Shown: piece after piece, positions 46,492 through 56,800 of the stretch
Numbering within the stretch: the stretch's first letter is position 1
How the letters are laid out: every line of letters begins with the position of its first letter
From: Chlamydiota bacterium
GTDB lineage: Bacteria; Chlamydiota; Chlamydiia; Chlamydiales; JAAKFR01
Direction of reading: 5' to 3'
DNA: 64,000 bases
Assembly: GCA_021772465.1 (NCBI GenBank)
Contig: JAJFLX010000017.1
Span: 1-64,000, forward strand
Notes under the pieces: generated by a model
Databases searched by the model: none
Told to the model about the DNA's origin: nothing
The model's input: the letters and a program-made list of their open reading frames with translations, nothing else
Translations under genes and position numbers: made by a program

Positions 46492-48524
46492 GATCGCGTC
46501 TTTTCGAGCCAAACCACACGGGTGCTCGGTTCCGGGACATCGGCACCTGGGATTAAATCTTGCCTTTCCATAGGAATAAAGAGGTTCTTTACCCGTTCAC
46601 GATACAGCAGACGCACTTTTGGCGTATAGAGAAAGGTGTAGGGAGCCTCTTTGTGAATGATCTGATCAAATTGATGGTAAAGGCGGATGCGCTCTTGCTT
46701 ATCATATTCATAGTTAAGTTTATCGATAATCTGATCGATCTTCTTGTTTTGAAAACCGATGGCATTAGAAGAGCCTTTCTCCTTAGCCCCTGTCGAGTAC
46801 CAGAGTTGGCGCGGATCTTCCGGTGGGGCCCCTAACTTCCATCCCATCATCAAAGCATCAAAGCCTTTATCATCGAATTGTCTTGAAAGGTCCGCAAGAT
46901 CGACCCCTCCAAGCTGGCAGTCGACGCCAATCTCTTTGAGAGCCGTTGAGATATACTCTACAATCATTTTAGCTGATTGACTCTTCACATAGTAGAGCAG
47001 GGTAAAGCGTAGCGGCACGCGTTTTCCATCAATCACCTTGTCGAGAATTCCGTCCCCGTCGAGATCGCTCCATCCAAGCGCTTCGAGTCTGGCCGCTGCC
47101 TCTTCAGGGTTGTAGGGCCAAAAGGGGATAGAGGCGTCATAAGCTGCTGAGTAGCGGGCAAATGGACCGTTGATTTCTATTCCCATATCGTTGAGATTTT
47201 GCTCGATGATTCTCTTGCGGTCGATCGCCAGTGTCATTGCTTGCCTTGCAGCTTTGTCGGCAAACAGCGGTTTAGCATTATTCCAGCCGATGTAGATGTA
47301 GCTGAGATCGACGAAATCGAGGTTATTGATCGCCTCACCGCCCGCTGCTTGGGAGAGATATTCAGAACTTTTGAAGAAGGTATCGAGTTCAAGGAGCTGG
47401 TTAGGAGAGAGGTTGATTAAGTCGAGATGACCCGCCTTAAAAGCTTGCCAAAGCGCTTCATAGCTCTCTTTGAAACAGTAGTAGATCCCTTCCACTAAAG
47501 CTCGATAGGGGAGAAAAAAATCGGGGTTCCGCTTAAGAGAGATCCCCTCATCGCTCATCCCCTCAAATAGGTAGGGGCCACAGCTCACGATGATATTTTT
47601 CGACCAATGCTCAGAAAAATTTTGGGCCCAAACCGAGTCGGTTCGGTAGACATTAGGATCGCTCTCCTCTTCGATGATCTTCTGCCCATCTGCAAAGTAT
47701 TGGTAGACAAAGCAAGGGAGAGGCTGGAGCTCGCCTGTGAGCCCAAGTGAGCTGTATTTCACTTTCTTTTCAGGAGGAGGGGCTTTCCATCGAACAACAA
47801 AGGTGAAGTCATCGATCACAGTGAACTCTTCAATATCGCCAAAATAGGTGCGAAGAGAGGCCGCTTTAGGTTCAGAGACGTTGGGGTTCATCAAAGCGTT
47901 GTAGAAGAAAAGAAAATCGTAAGCAGTCACAGGGTGCTTTTCTAAAAAATGGGGAGCTAGTTCGACATTTGAAGGGAAAAGAGCAGGGTCTAAAGGTTGC
48001 CAGTAGACATCATCTCGTAAAAAAACCCAGTACTCTTGCGCTTCGGGATTCTCTTTTTGAGGACGCGCTTCGAGCCTTATCGCCATATCAGGAGCAAGCG
48101 TTTCATAGTGGCCGAATTTTAATTCAGCAACTTTTACCGTGCAGTTTTGATAGAGGATCGAGACATCGCGGAAACCATTGAAAGGGTGGAGATTTTCAGG
48201 TCGACCTAAGATTCCAAGTTGAAGGGTTCCATGAGGCTCAAAGTTCGGACCAAGCTGCCTCGGAAGCGTGGTCTCATAGTAGGAGTCGGCTTCGAGTAGA
48301 TTGGGAAAGTCAGAGGAGATCGTGTGGACTTTTTTTTTCGAAGAGGTGTGTGTCGTTTGCAAGGCTTTTTGTTTGAGACAAGAAATTTCACTGTTGAGGC
48401 GCTTGATTTCCCCTCGTAGCTGCTTGAGATCTGATTCGAGAAGGGTAGAAGACCAATAGAGCATCCCAAAAAGCGCTACGAGAAGCGCAGTACAAATAGC
48501 TTTTACAATTGTCCATCCACTCAT
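46488..48524 (-). CDS. oppA: Oligopeptide-binding protein (family 5 solute-binding)
   Basis: Solute-binding family 5 architecture; adjacent to oppB/oppC; TM anchor at N-terminus. Confidence 0.9.
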   Translation of the reverse strand: MSGWTIVKAICTALLVALFGMLYWSSTLLESDLKQLRGEIKRLNSEISCLKQKALQTTHTSSKKKVHTISSDFPNLLEADSYYETTLPRQLGPNFEPHGTLQLGILGRPENLHPFNGFRDVSILYQNCTVKVAELKFGHYETLAPDMAIRLEARPQKENPEAQEYWVFLRDDVYWQPLDPALFPSNVELAPHFLEKHPVTAYDFLFFYNALMNPNVSEPKAASLRTYFGDIEEFTVIDDFTFVVRWKAPPPEKKVKYSSLGLTGELQPLPCFVYQYFADGQKIIEEESDPNVYRTDSVWAQNFSEHWSKNIIVSCGPYLFEGMSDEGISLKRNPDFFLPYRALVEGIYYCFKESYEALWQAFKAGHLDLINLSPNQLLELDTFFKSSEYLSQAAGGEAINNLDFVDLSYIYIGWNNAKPLFADKAARQAMTLAIDRKRIIEQNLNDMGIEINGPFARYSAAYDASIPFWPYNPEEAAARLEALGWSDLDGDGILDKVIDGKRVPLRFTLLYYVKSQSAKMIVEYISTALKEIGVDCQLGGVDLADLSRQFDDKGFDALMMGWKLGAPPEDPRQLWYSTGAKEKGSSNAIGFQNKKIDQIIDKLNYEYDKQERIRLYHQFDQIIHKEAPYTFLYTPKVRLLYRERVKNLFIPMERQDLIPGADVPEPSTRVVWLEKTRS

Positions 48525-48575
48525 AAATTTAGATCCACCATAGCGGGCAATCGAGCAAAGATCAATCGCTACATA

Positions 48576-49979
48576 TTATTTCAATTTGTGGCCAGCCAAG
48601 TTGCCAAGTCCATCGTATGCGGCGTACTTGTACAAGTCGTGCAGTGTGGGAAAGTTGTACACCTTTCCGATCACATCTACCACGGTTTTTTTTCCTTCAA
48701 TCAGGCTCATTCCATGGTGAATCAGCTCAGTCGCTAGATGACCAATGATGTGCACCCCACGGATAATCAAGTCATCTTTGGTGAAGATCAGCTTGAGCAT
48801 TCCCCGTTTCGCTCCCATGATTTTTCCTCGAGGCATATCTTTATGGTAAGCGACCCCCACGCAGTAAGCGAGCCCTTCAGCTTTAGCCTCTTCCTCAGAG
48901 AGGCCAGCTGTTGAGATCTCTGGAACCGTATAGATTCCGTAAGGGAGAATGTGAGAGACCTCCTCAATGTCTTTTGTCTGAAAGATGTGGGCTACAGCCA
49001 CGCGCCCTTGGTCCATACCTGTACTCGCAAGCGCTGGAAATCCGATGACATCTCCGACTGCATAGATGTGAGGTACTTTGGTCTGGTAGTGATCGTTGAC
49101 CTCGATCGTTTCACGTTTACTCGCTTCAAGCCCTGCTTTTTCGAGACAAAGTTCACCCGAGCGCCCATTGCGTCCAGCAGCGAAGAGGAACATGTCGACA
49201 TTGAGAATTTCCCCTGACTCGAGCTCGACTTTTAAGGGGTCTGCCTCAGATGTTGGGACGGTGATTCCTTTAAGCGATTTGTTGAAGAGTAGATCGATCC
49301 CTTCAGCGCGCATATGGTCGAGCAAGTGGCTTACGACTTCCTGGTCGATGAAGGGGAGAATTTTATCTGATCTGTTGATGAGAAAAACCTTCGCGCCCAT
49401 CGTTGAAAAGATCGTCGCGTACTCGCATCCGATAACCCCAGCGCCGAGCACAGCTATGGAGGGTGGAAAATGTTTGATATCTAAGATCGAGTCCGAGTCA
49501 TGCACCCTTTTTCGGTCGAATGGAATGTTGACGGGGTGGAAAGGATACGAGCCGCTTGCGATGATAATGTAATCGCCAGAGAGGACAGCCTCTATATCAC
49601 CTTTTACGCGCACCTCATGCGCGCTTTCAAAAGAAGCAACGCCATGAAAGACATCGATCTTATGGCGTATGAGATTTTGTCTAACTTCCTCAGATTCAGT
49701 GTTTATAATCCAATTTTTTCGATATAGGAAGTCTTCAACTGTCGCTTCTCTTTCGATATCCCGATCGACCCCAAAGAGTCCCTTGTCATATTTGCCTGAT
49801 AAATAAAGTGCCGTCTCTTTCAAGGTTTTAGAGGGGAGCGTGCCTGTGTTAACTCCCGCGCCCCCGTAGTTTTTCTCCTTTTCAATGAGAGCCACCCGGT
49901 AGCCAAAATAGCCTGCTTTTACTGCAGCCTTTTCCCCTGCAGGCCCTGACCCGATGACGATAAGATCGTATTTTTCCAT
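48576..49979 (-). CDS. sthA: Soluble pyridine nucleotide transhydrogenase-like flavoprotein
   Basis: IVIGSGPAGEKAAVKAGYFGYRVALIEK; GGAGVNTGTLPSK (redox-Cys region lacking both cysteines); DLYKYAAYDGLGNL tail. Confidence 0.87.
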   Translation of the reverse strand: MEKYDLIVIGSGPAGEKAAVKAGYFGYRVALIEKEKNYGGAGVNTGTLPSKTLKETALYLSGKYDKGLFGVDRDIEREATVEDFLYRKNWIINTESEEVRQNLIRHKIDVFHGVASFESAHEVRVKGDIEAVLSGDYIIIASGSYPFHPVNIPFDRKRVHDSDSILDIKHFPPSIAVLGAGVIGCEYATIFSTMGAKVFLINRSDKILPFIDQEVVSHLLDHMRAEGIDLLFNKSLKGITVPTSEADPLKVELESGEILNVDMFLFAAGRNGRSGELCLEKAGLEASKRETIEVNDHYQTKVPHIYAVGDVIGFPALASTGMDQGRVAVAHIFQTKDIEEVSHILPYGIYTVPEISTAGLSEEEAKAEGLAYCVGVAYHKDMPRGKIMGAKRGMLKLIFTKDDLIIRGVHIIGHLATELIHHGMSLIEGKKTVVDVIGKVYNFPTLHDLYKYAAYDGLGNLAGHKLK

Positions 49980-50045
49980 AGGTGACCCTCCTAGCAGCCA
50001 TACTCCTTTCTTGAAGATCTAAGATCAAGTATTTTGTTTGTTTTT

Positions 50046-50711
50046 TTAAAACAAAACCAGGTGACGGCCTAGGCTAAAATGAGAGATCCAGCCCATGTCA
50101 GCGCTCCCTCGCAAAAGGGCTAAACAGGCGATCAGCAAAGTCGCCCCTCCCATCCAAAGGTGGTAGTGGGTTTTCAATCTCACAAATCCCCGTGAAAGAG
50201 CCATAGCTGCGATAAGTGAAGGCGAAGTGAGCAGCGCGAGTGCGCACCCATTCACCAGTCCAACGAGTGGCCTAGCCTCAAGAGCGCAAGCCGAGAAAAC
50301 GACGAGAGTCTGACCACAGGGAAGTAGAACGGTTCCCATGCCAAATAGGAAGATCGGGTAGGGGCCAGGTTTTGAGATGAGTGGACCAAGCGATTGGCTC
50401 GCCCATCTCATCACTCCCAAACCTCGCGGCAGGGGGAGTCGGAGGAGAGTCAGAAGAGCGATTCCAGCTAAAACCATTCCGAAAAGTAGTGAGAGCAGGG
50501 CAGCAAAATGCACCTTCTCCAGAGCTTGAAACATGAAAAGACCCATCTCAGCCGCGATCAGTCCAGCTAAACTGTAGGCAAGAAGCCTGCCGAAAAAATA
50601 GGCGGACCGGTAAGGGTTTCGTCCGACTAAAACCATCAAAGGGCCACACATCCCGGCGCAGTGGAGGTTGCCAAGAAGATAAATAGGGAGAAGGGATAGA
50701 AAGAGAGTCAC
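50046..50711 (-). CDS. Sulfite exporter TauE/SafE-like (UreH/DsbD-type TM) membrane protein
   Basis: GNLHCAGMCGPLMVLVGRN...GMGTVLLPCGQT. Confidence 0.75.
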   Translation of the reverse strand: MTLFLSLLPIYLLGNLHCAGMCGPLMVLVGRNPYRSAYFFGRLLAYSLAGLIAAEMGLFMFQALEKVHFAALLSLLFGMVLAGIALLTLLRLPLPRGLGVMRWASQSLGPLISKPGPYPIFLFGMGTVLLPCGQTLVVFSACALEARPLVGLVNGCALALLTSPSLIAAMALSRGFVRLKTHYHLWMGGATLLIACLALLRGSADMGWISHFSLGRHLVLF

Positions 50712-50860
50712 TTAAGGGCGAGCTCACGAAGCTTGTTGATTTGCGCCGGGTCGTGCCCTGTTTTTCCCGAAGTCCTCGCGAGGGCTGTAAAAGCGACACA
50801 TCCCATGATGATCAGAAAAAATGAGATGACCCCAAAAACGGTGAGATGAAACTGCTTCAT
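50708..50860 (-). CDS. Small single-TM protein
   Basis: MKQFHLTVFGVISFFLIIMGCVAFTALARTSGKTGHDPAQINKLRELALK; tightly coupled to neighbours. Confidence 0.55.
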   Translation of the reverse strand: MKQFHLTVFGVISFFLIIMGCVAFTALARTSGKTGHDPAQINKLRELALK

Positions 50861-51660
50861 GAGGAGCCTGGAAGGTTGTACTTGCGCCACAATCTGTTGT
50901 AGTCGCCATGTCTTTTCATTCTCTTTAGCCCCTCATTGAAATGTTCAATGACCTCGCGGTTTTCACCCTTGAGCGTGATCAGGCGAATCCCTTTATCGCT
51001 GAGTGGGGGAGTGGCGACTCGAAGTGAGCTGGCAAAGCGCGTATCGACAAGTGAGTAGGCATCGAGAAAAGGGATGAGCGCGCCATCCACTTCACCCGAT
51101 TGGACCTCTTCTAAAGCTGTTGGAACGCTCTCGTACATCTCTATAGCTGCAAGAGGGTAGCTTTGCGCGATCAGCACTGAGTCATCATAAGGGTTGACAG
51201 AGACAATCTTTCCTCGCATCTCCTCAAGAGAAGTCACAGACGAAGAGGCAGCGACGACGAGGACAGGTCCGAGCAGCATCAAAGGCTCTGAAAAATCAAA
51301 GCGAGAGAGGCTCATCACATTGGGGGGAAGCGTTGTGAGTACAGCATCGTAATCTTTCTCCTCAAGGCCCTCAAAAAGCTGGTTCCAAGCGACATCTACC
51401 ATTTTAAAGGGGCGATGCTCAACCTCGGCAAGTTCTTGTACTACAGCACCCGCAAATCCATTGATGGGTGTGGCCCACTCTTCGAGTCTCATCGGAAACC
51501 ACGAGGGGTCTTTGCCTATCGAGTAGTGGCCGAGGTCGGGGGGAGCACTTTGACATCCGAAGGCAAGTAGTGCCAATATTAAAACTTTTTTCAACATCAA
51601 ATCCAACATACCCGAAAGAATGTTTCGGTAAAATAAAGAACTCGCTAATATCCCGAACAT
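50857..51660 (-). CDS. Solute-binding protein family 3 (amino-acid ABC type) lipoprotein
   Basis: Lipobox LALLAFGC; SBP3 pattern (NGFAGAVVQELAEVEHRPFKMVDVAWNQLFEGLEEKDYDAVLTTL). Confidence 0.88.
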   Translation of the reverse strand: MFGILASSLFYRNILSGMLDLMLKKVLILALLAFGCQSAPPDLGHYSIGKDPSWFPMRLEEWATPINGFAGAVVQELAEVEHRPFKMVDVAWNQLFEGLEEKDYDAVLTTLPPNVMSLSRFDFSEPLMLLGPVLVVAASSSVTSLEEMRGKIVSVNPYDDSVLIAQSYPLAAIEMYESVPTALEEVQSGEVDGALIPFLDAYSLVDTRFASSLRVATPPLSDKGIRLITLKGENREVIEHFNEGLKRMKRHGDYNRLWRKYNLPGSS

Positions 51661-52630
51661 GACTGCTTATCTCGTTGTTAATTTTGGGGGCCCAAGGAAT
51701 TTAGGGGAGATCGAGCCTTTTCTTTCTGCTCTTTTAACCGATCGCGATGTGGTGCGCACCAAGCTCCCCAAAACCCTTCACAACATCCTTTTTCGCCGTA
51801 TTGCTAAAAAGCGAACGGGAAAAGTGTCAGAGAGCTACAAGTCTATCGGTGGGGGCTCGCCCATCTATGGAGACACAGAATATGTTGCCGATCAGCTTAG
51901 AAGCCGATTGAAGGGGCCGGTTCTTACTTTCCATCGCTACTTGCCGGCAACCCACGATGAGACGCTCCGCCACCTAGAGGCGCTTGAGGTCGATGAGATC
52001 GTCATCTTTCCTATGTTTCCACAGTTCACCTATGCCACGACAGGGAGCATTGCCCGGCTTTTTCAAGATCGCCTCTCAAAAAATACCCTTCAGAAAATGA
52101 AATGGGTGAAATCGTATCCCTCGCACCCTGCCTTTGTCGAGGTCACCCAAAGAGCGATTCGTGAATATTTGGTCGAGCAAAACCTCTCTGAGGAGGAGGT
52201 GCTTCTCTTTTTTTCAGCTCACGGTGTCCCTCAAACCTTTATCGACGAGGGTGATCTCTATGCGTATGAGTGTCGACTCTCTTACGAGCGGGTTCTCGCC
52301 GGTTTCCCTCGAAGTCGAGGGCTCCTCGCTTTCCAATCTAAATTTGGTCCAGGTGAGTGGCTAAAGCCGTATACACAAGATGTTTGTGAGCGCATTGAGA
52401 GTTATGCAAAAGGGCTTGAAAGAGTGCTTTTTATTCCGATTAGTTTCACCTCAGATCACATCGAGACCCTCTTTGAGATTGAGCAAGAATATGTTCCCAT
52501 CATCCGAGAGCAAGGGCTCTATCCCTACCGTCTTCCAGCGCTCAACAGACGAGACGATTGGATTGAGGCGATTGTCGCGATTTTAAAGGACTTTACACCT
52601 GTTTCTACAGAAATGCTCGTAAGAAGATAG
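51659..52630 (+). CDS. hemH: Ferrochelatase
   Basis: VNFGGPRNLGEIEPFLSALLTD...FSAHGVPQTFI...FQSKFGPGEWLKP...PISFTSDHIETLFEI. Confidence 0.96.
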   Translation: MTAYLVVNFGGPRNLGEIEPFLSALLTDRDVVRTKLPKTLHNILFRRIAKKRTGKVSESYKSIGGGSPIYGDTEYVADQLRSRLKGPVLTFHRYLPATHDETLRHLEALEVDEIVIFPMFPQFTYATTGSIARLFQDRLSKNTLQKMKWVKSYPSHPAFVEVTQRAIREYLVEQNLSEEEVLLFFSAHGVPQTFIDEGDLYAYECRLSYERVLAGFPRSRGLLAFQSKFGPGEWLKPYTQDVCERIESYAKGLERVLFIPISFTSDHIETLFEIEQEYVPIIREQGLYPYRLPALNRRDDWIEAIVAILKDFTPVSTEMLVRR

Positions 52631-52666
52631 CCCCCCCCATTATAGAGTTTTTTTAATTAAATCCCC

Positions 52667-52695
52667 TTGAGAGAAAAAATAGCTTGGGTTATCAT
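52667..52695 (+). promoter_or_regulatory. Putative promoter upstream of carA leader
   Basis: TTGAGA - 17 bp - TATCAT (approximate coordinates). Confidence 0.5.
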
Positions 52696-52703
52696 CTCTT
52701 AGA

Positions 52704-52742
52704 ATGAATACGCTGCAACCCCAAATATTTATTAGGAGCTAA
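52704..52742 (+). CDS. Putative carA leader peptide MNTLQPQIFIRS
   Basis: ATGAATACGCTGCAACCCCAAATATTTATTAGGAGCTAA, stop overlaps the 5' base of the terminator stem. Confidence 0.45.
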   Translation: MNTLQPQIFIRS

Positions 52743-52769
52743 ACCACCCCTTTGAGGTGGTTTTTTTTT
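52741..52769 (+). terminator. Intrinsic terminator/attenuator hairpin immediately upstream of carA
   Basis: AAACCACC-CCTTTGA-GGTGGTTT perfect 8-bp stem followed by T tract; 3 bp before the carA ATG. Confidence 0.8.
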
Positions 52770-52772
52770 GCC

Positions 52773-53825
52773 ATGAAGCGAGCTACTGTCAAACTCACCA
52801 CCGGCCAGGTTTTCAAAGGGGTCTCGGATGCGTCTGGCTTCTTTCCTGGCGAGGTCGTCTTTACAACAGGGATGTGTGGCTACTATGAAAGTCTCACAGA
52901 CCCCTCTTTTGCCGGGCAGATCCTTGTCTTCACCTATCCTCTTATCGGCAACTACGGGGTGCCAGGTCCTGAAAAGTGGGAGTCTAAAAAAATTCATGCT
53001 GCAGGAGTCGTTGTCAGCGAGAGCTGCGAGGAGTGGAGTCACCACGCAGGGCTTGCATCACTTCAGAGCTGGCTCAAAGAGCAAAATGTTCCCTTGATTG
53101 TAGAGGTCGATACGCGTGCGCTTACCAAGGTGCTTCGAAACGAGGGGACGCTTCTGGGCGCAATCACCGACCGGCCCGAAAGAGAGGAGCCAATTGTCGA
53201 CCCAAATCTGGAACACCTTGTGAAGCGAGTGGCACCTGCTAGAAAACGGGTAGAAAAAGAGGGGAAATTCCGTGTGATTGCTGTCGACTGTGGCATGAAA
53301 GAGAGCATGATGCGGCAGTTGAAGCAATTTCCTGTCGAGATTGTGCGCGTCCCTTACGACTATGACTACAGTGAAGAGCCTTTCGATGGGGTCTTTCTCT
53401 CCAATGGTCCCGGTGACCCTGAGCAGTGTGCACAAACCATTGAAATTTTGAAACGGGCTATGAAGCGTGAAAAGCCGATTTACGGGGTCTGTCTCGGATC
53501 TCAACTGCTCGCTTTGGCCTCTGGCGCGAAGACCTACAAGCTTCGCTTTGGTCATCGAGGGCAGAATCAGCCCTGCATGCAACTTGCAACTAGAAAGTGT
53601 TACATCACGAGTCAAAATCACGGCTTTGCCGTTGAGGAAAAATCGCTTCCGGAGGGGTGGGCCGTGACGTTTCGCAATCTAAATGATGGCTCTGTAGAAG
53701 GGATTGAGCACACCACTCTCCCTTTCTACGCCGTTCAGTTTCATCCGGAGGCCTCTCCAGGGCCGACCGATACTCGTTGGTTTTTTGAAAGGTTTTATCG
53801 ATGTCTAGAAGAATACTCCTCTTAG
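52773..53825 (+). CDS. carA: Carbamoyl-phosphate synthase small subunit
   Basis: VFTTGMCGYYESLTDPSFAGQI..., GVCLGSQLLALASGAKTYKLRFGHRGQNQP. Confidence 0.96.
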   Translation: MKRATVKLTTGQVFKGVSDASGFFPGEVVFTTGMCGYYESLTDPSFAGQILVFTYPLIGNYGVPGPEKWESKKIHAAGVVVSESCEEWSHHAGLASLQSWLKEQNVPLIVEVDTRALTKVLRNEGTLLGAITDRPEREEPIVDPNLEHLVKRVAPARKRVEKEGKFRVIAVDCGMKESMMRQLKQFPVEIVRVPYDYDYSEEPFDGVFLSNGPGDPEQCAQTIEILKRAMKREKPIYGVCLGSQLLALASGAKTYKLRFGHRGQNQPCMQLATRKCYITSQNHGFAVEEKSLPEGWAVTFRNLNDGSVEGIEHTTLPFYAVQFHPEASPGPTDTRWFFERFYRCLEEYSS

Positions 53826-56800
53826 GCTCTGGAGGCTTGCGCATTGGCCAAGCTGGTGAGTTTGACTACTCGGGCTCTCAAGCGCTCAAAGCTCTTAGGG
53901 AAGAGGGGCACTATACCATTCTCGTAAACCCTAATATTGCAACGGTGCAAACTGACGAAGGGATGGCCGATCAGGTCTACTTACTCCCGCTGAATGAAAA
54001 GTCGGTCACTGAAATTATCAAACAAGAAAAGCCGGACGCCATTTTGCTTGGATTTGGGGGGCAGACAGCGCTCAATTTAGGTCTCGCTTTAGAGTCAAGT
54101 GGCGTGCTTGAAAAGTATGGCGTCGAAGTGCTTGGAACGCCTGTTTCAACGATTCGAATTACTGAGGATCGACAGCTCTTCAAAGAGGCCCTCGAAGAAA
54201 TTGACGTGAAGTCGGCGCTCAGCGTCGCTGCTCGCAGTGTGGATGAAGCGGTGGAGGCGGGTAAAAAGCTCGGGTACCCCGTGATGATGCGTTCGGGCTT
54301 CTCTCTTGGTGGGCTCGGCTCAGGGGTGGTGCAAAATGAGGCAGAGCTGTCGGCAAAGGCTTCTGAAGCGCTCAGTCAAGCGCCTCAGATTCTCATTGAA
54401 GAGTGCCTAACAGGGTGGAAAGAGGTCGAATACGAAGTCGTGCGCGATAGTGCAGGCAATGTGATCTCGATCTGCAACATGGAAAACTTCGATCCGATGG
54501 GAATCCATACAGGAGAGAGCATCGTCGTAGCCCCCTCTCAAACATTGAGCAACGAAGAGTACCACATGCTGCGCGAAGTGGCTCTGAAAACGGTGTCGCA
54601 TCTCGGGGTTGTGGGGGAGTGTAACATCCAATATGCGCTCGATCCCAACAAGATGGATTACAGAGTAATCGAAGTGAATGCGCGGCTCTCAAGGTCGAGC
54701 GCGCTCGCTTCGAAAGCTACAGGCTATCCCCTCGCCTTTGTCGCAGCGAAGCTAGCCCTTGGCCATCTACTTCATGAGATCAAAAATTCCGTGACAGGAG
54801 AGACCTCTGCATTTTTTGAGCCGGCCCTTGATTACCTCGTGGTGAAGATGCCTCGATGGGACATTCACAAACTGCGTGCCGCAGATAGAACGATCGGCTC
54901 TGAGATGAAGAGCGTTGGCGAGGTTATGGCCATTGGTCGCTCTTTTCCTGAAGCTCTGCAAAAAGCGGTGCGGATGCTCGGGATTGGGTGTCACTCACTT
55001 TTTGACTACGCCTATGACATCTCCAACCCCAAAGCCGAAATAGCCAAAGCGACAGACCGCCGTCTTTTTGCGATAGCCAAAGCGCTCCGAGAAGGGGTGA
55101 GCGTCGACGAGATTCATGAACTTTCAAAAATTGACAAATGGTTTTTGCACCATCTCGCTCAAATCGTTGATTTTGAGAGAGTCATTCAAAATGAACCTAT
55201 AGAAACGAATTTAAGGCAAGCCAAGCGACTCGGTTTTTCTGATAAAGCTATAGGGCTTTTGCACCAAGATAGTGAAGAGAAGATTCGCTCAATACGACTT
55301 GATTTGGGTATCAAGCCGGTTGTCAAGCAGATCGACACTTTGGCTGGAGAGTTCGAAGCTCATACAAACTACCTCTACATGACCTACCATGGCGATGTAA
55401 ACGATCTGCCCTCTTCAGAGAAGAGACCCCTTCTCGTGCTAGGCTCAGGTCCCTATTCGATAGGATCCTCAGTAGAGTTCGACTGGTGCGCAGTCAATAC
55501 GGTGCGCACGCTCAAAAAGCTTGGAAAGCCGGCGATCATGATCAATTCGAACCCCGAGACGGTGTCCACTGATTACGATGAGTCCGATCGTCTCTACTTC
55601 GAAGAGCTCACTTTCGAAAGGGTGCAAGACATTGCCGATTTTGAAGATCCAGAAGGGGTTATCATCTCTGTTGGTGGGCAGACTGCGAACAATTTGGCTC
55701 TCCCCCTTGGGGAGGCGGGGTATCCCATTTTAGGGACGCCGCCCAGTCAGATCGATATGGCGGAAAATAGACAGAAGTTCTCCTCACTTCTAGGTGAGCT
55801 TCAAATTGATCAGCCGAGGTGGGTGGAGGTGAGCTCGAAAGAGCGGGCGCTTGCCTTTGCAAAAGAGGTGGGCTTCCCGATTTTGGTCCGCCCCTCGTAT
55901 GTACTTTCAGGCGCTGCGATGAATGTGATCTACGATGCGAGTGAACTCGCAGGCTACCTCAAAGAGGCGATCATTGTTTCTCGTGACCATCCCGTTGTGC
56001 TCTCCGAATTTATTTTGAATGCAAAAGAACTAGAGATCGATGGCGTGGCAGATCGTGGAGAGGTGGTCATCGAGGCGATCTCTGAGCACGTCGAGAATGC
56101 TGGGGTTCATTCGGGAGATGCGACTATAGTCTTGCCCCCTCAAAAGCTCTACCTTGAAACGATCCGCCGCACGAAGGCGATCACACGAAAAATCGTCGCA
56201 GCACTCAAAATTACAGGCCCCTTCAACCTCCAGTTCATTGCAAAAGAAAATGCGATCAAAGTCATTGAGCTCAACGTACGCGCTTCGAGATCTTTCCCTT
56301 TTGTATCGAAAGTTACCGCGCACAACTTCATTGAGATCGCGACCCACGTGATGCTAGGAGCTTATGAAAAAGTCTCCTACAACACCCTCGATCTCGATTA
56401 TGTGGGGATTAAAACCCCTCAATTTTCTTACAGCCGACTGAAGGGAGCCAACCCCGTAGCTCATGTGGAGATGGCTTCGACAGGGGAGGTTGCCTGCCTT
56501 GGGGGTAATTTCTTAGAGGCCTTTTTCCGTTCATGGGAGGCCACAGAACAAACGGTAAAAGGGAAGCGCCTTTTAGTGAGTATTGGGGGATCTGGCAAGG
56601 GCAAGCTTTTAAACGAGCTTCGCGCTTTAGAGGCTAAAGGGTGGAGTCTTTTTACTACGCCTGGCACCCACGACTATCTCTCTAAGCACGGGATTGCATC
56701 GCGCTGTCTTTTCAAAGCTGGAGATGGCTACAGCCCGAATGTGATCGATGCGATTGTCGAGCATGACGTCGACATGATCATCAATATTCCAAGAGGGGTC

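Noticed and set aside
53058-53621. 187-aa minus-strand ORF inside carA and similar antisense ORFs in carB/pyrB
   Set aside because: Fully embedded opposite conserved genes with no recognisable domain; expected shadow ORFs.
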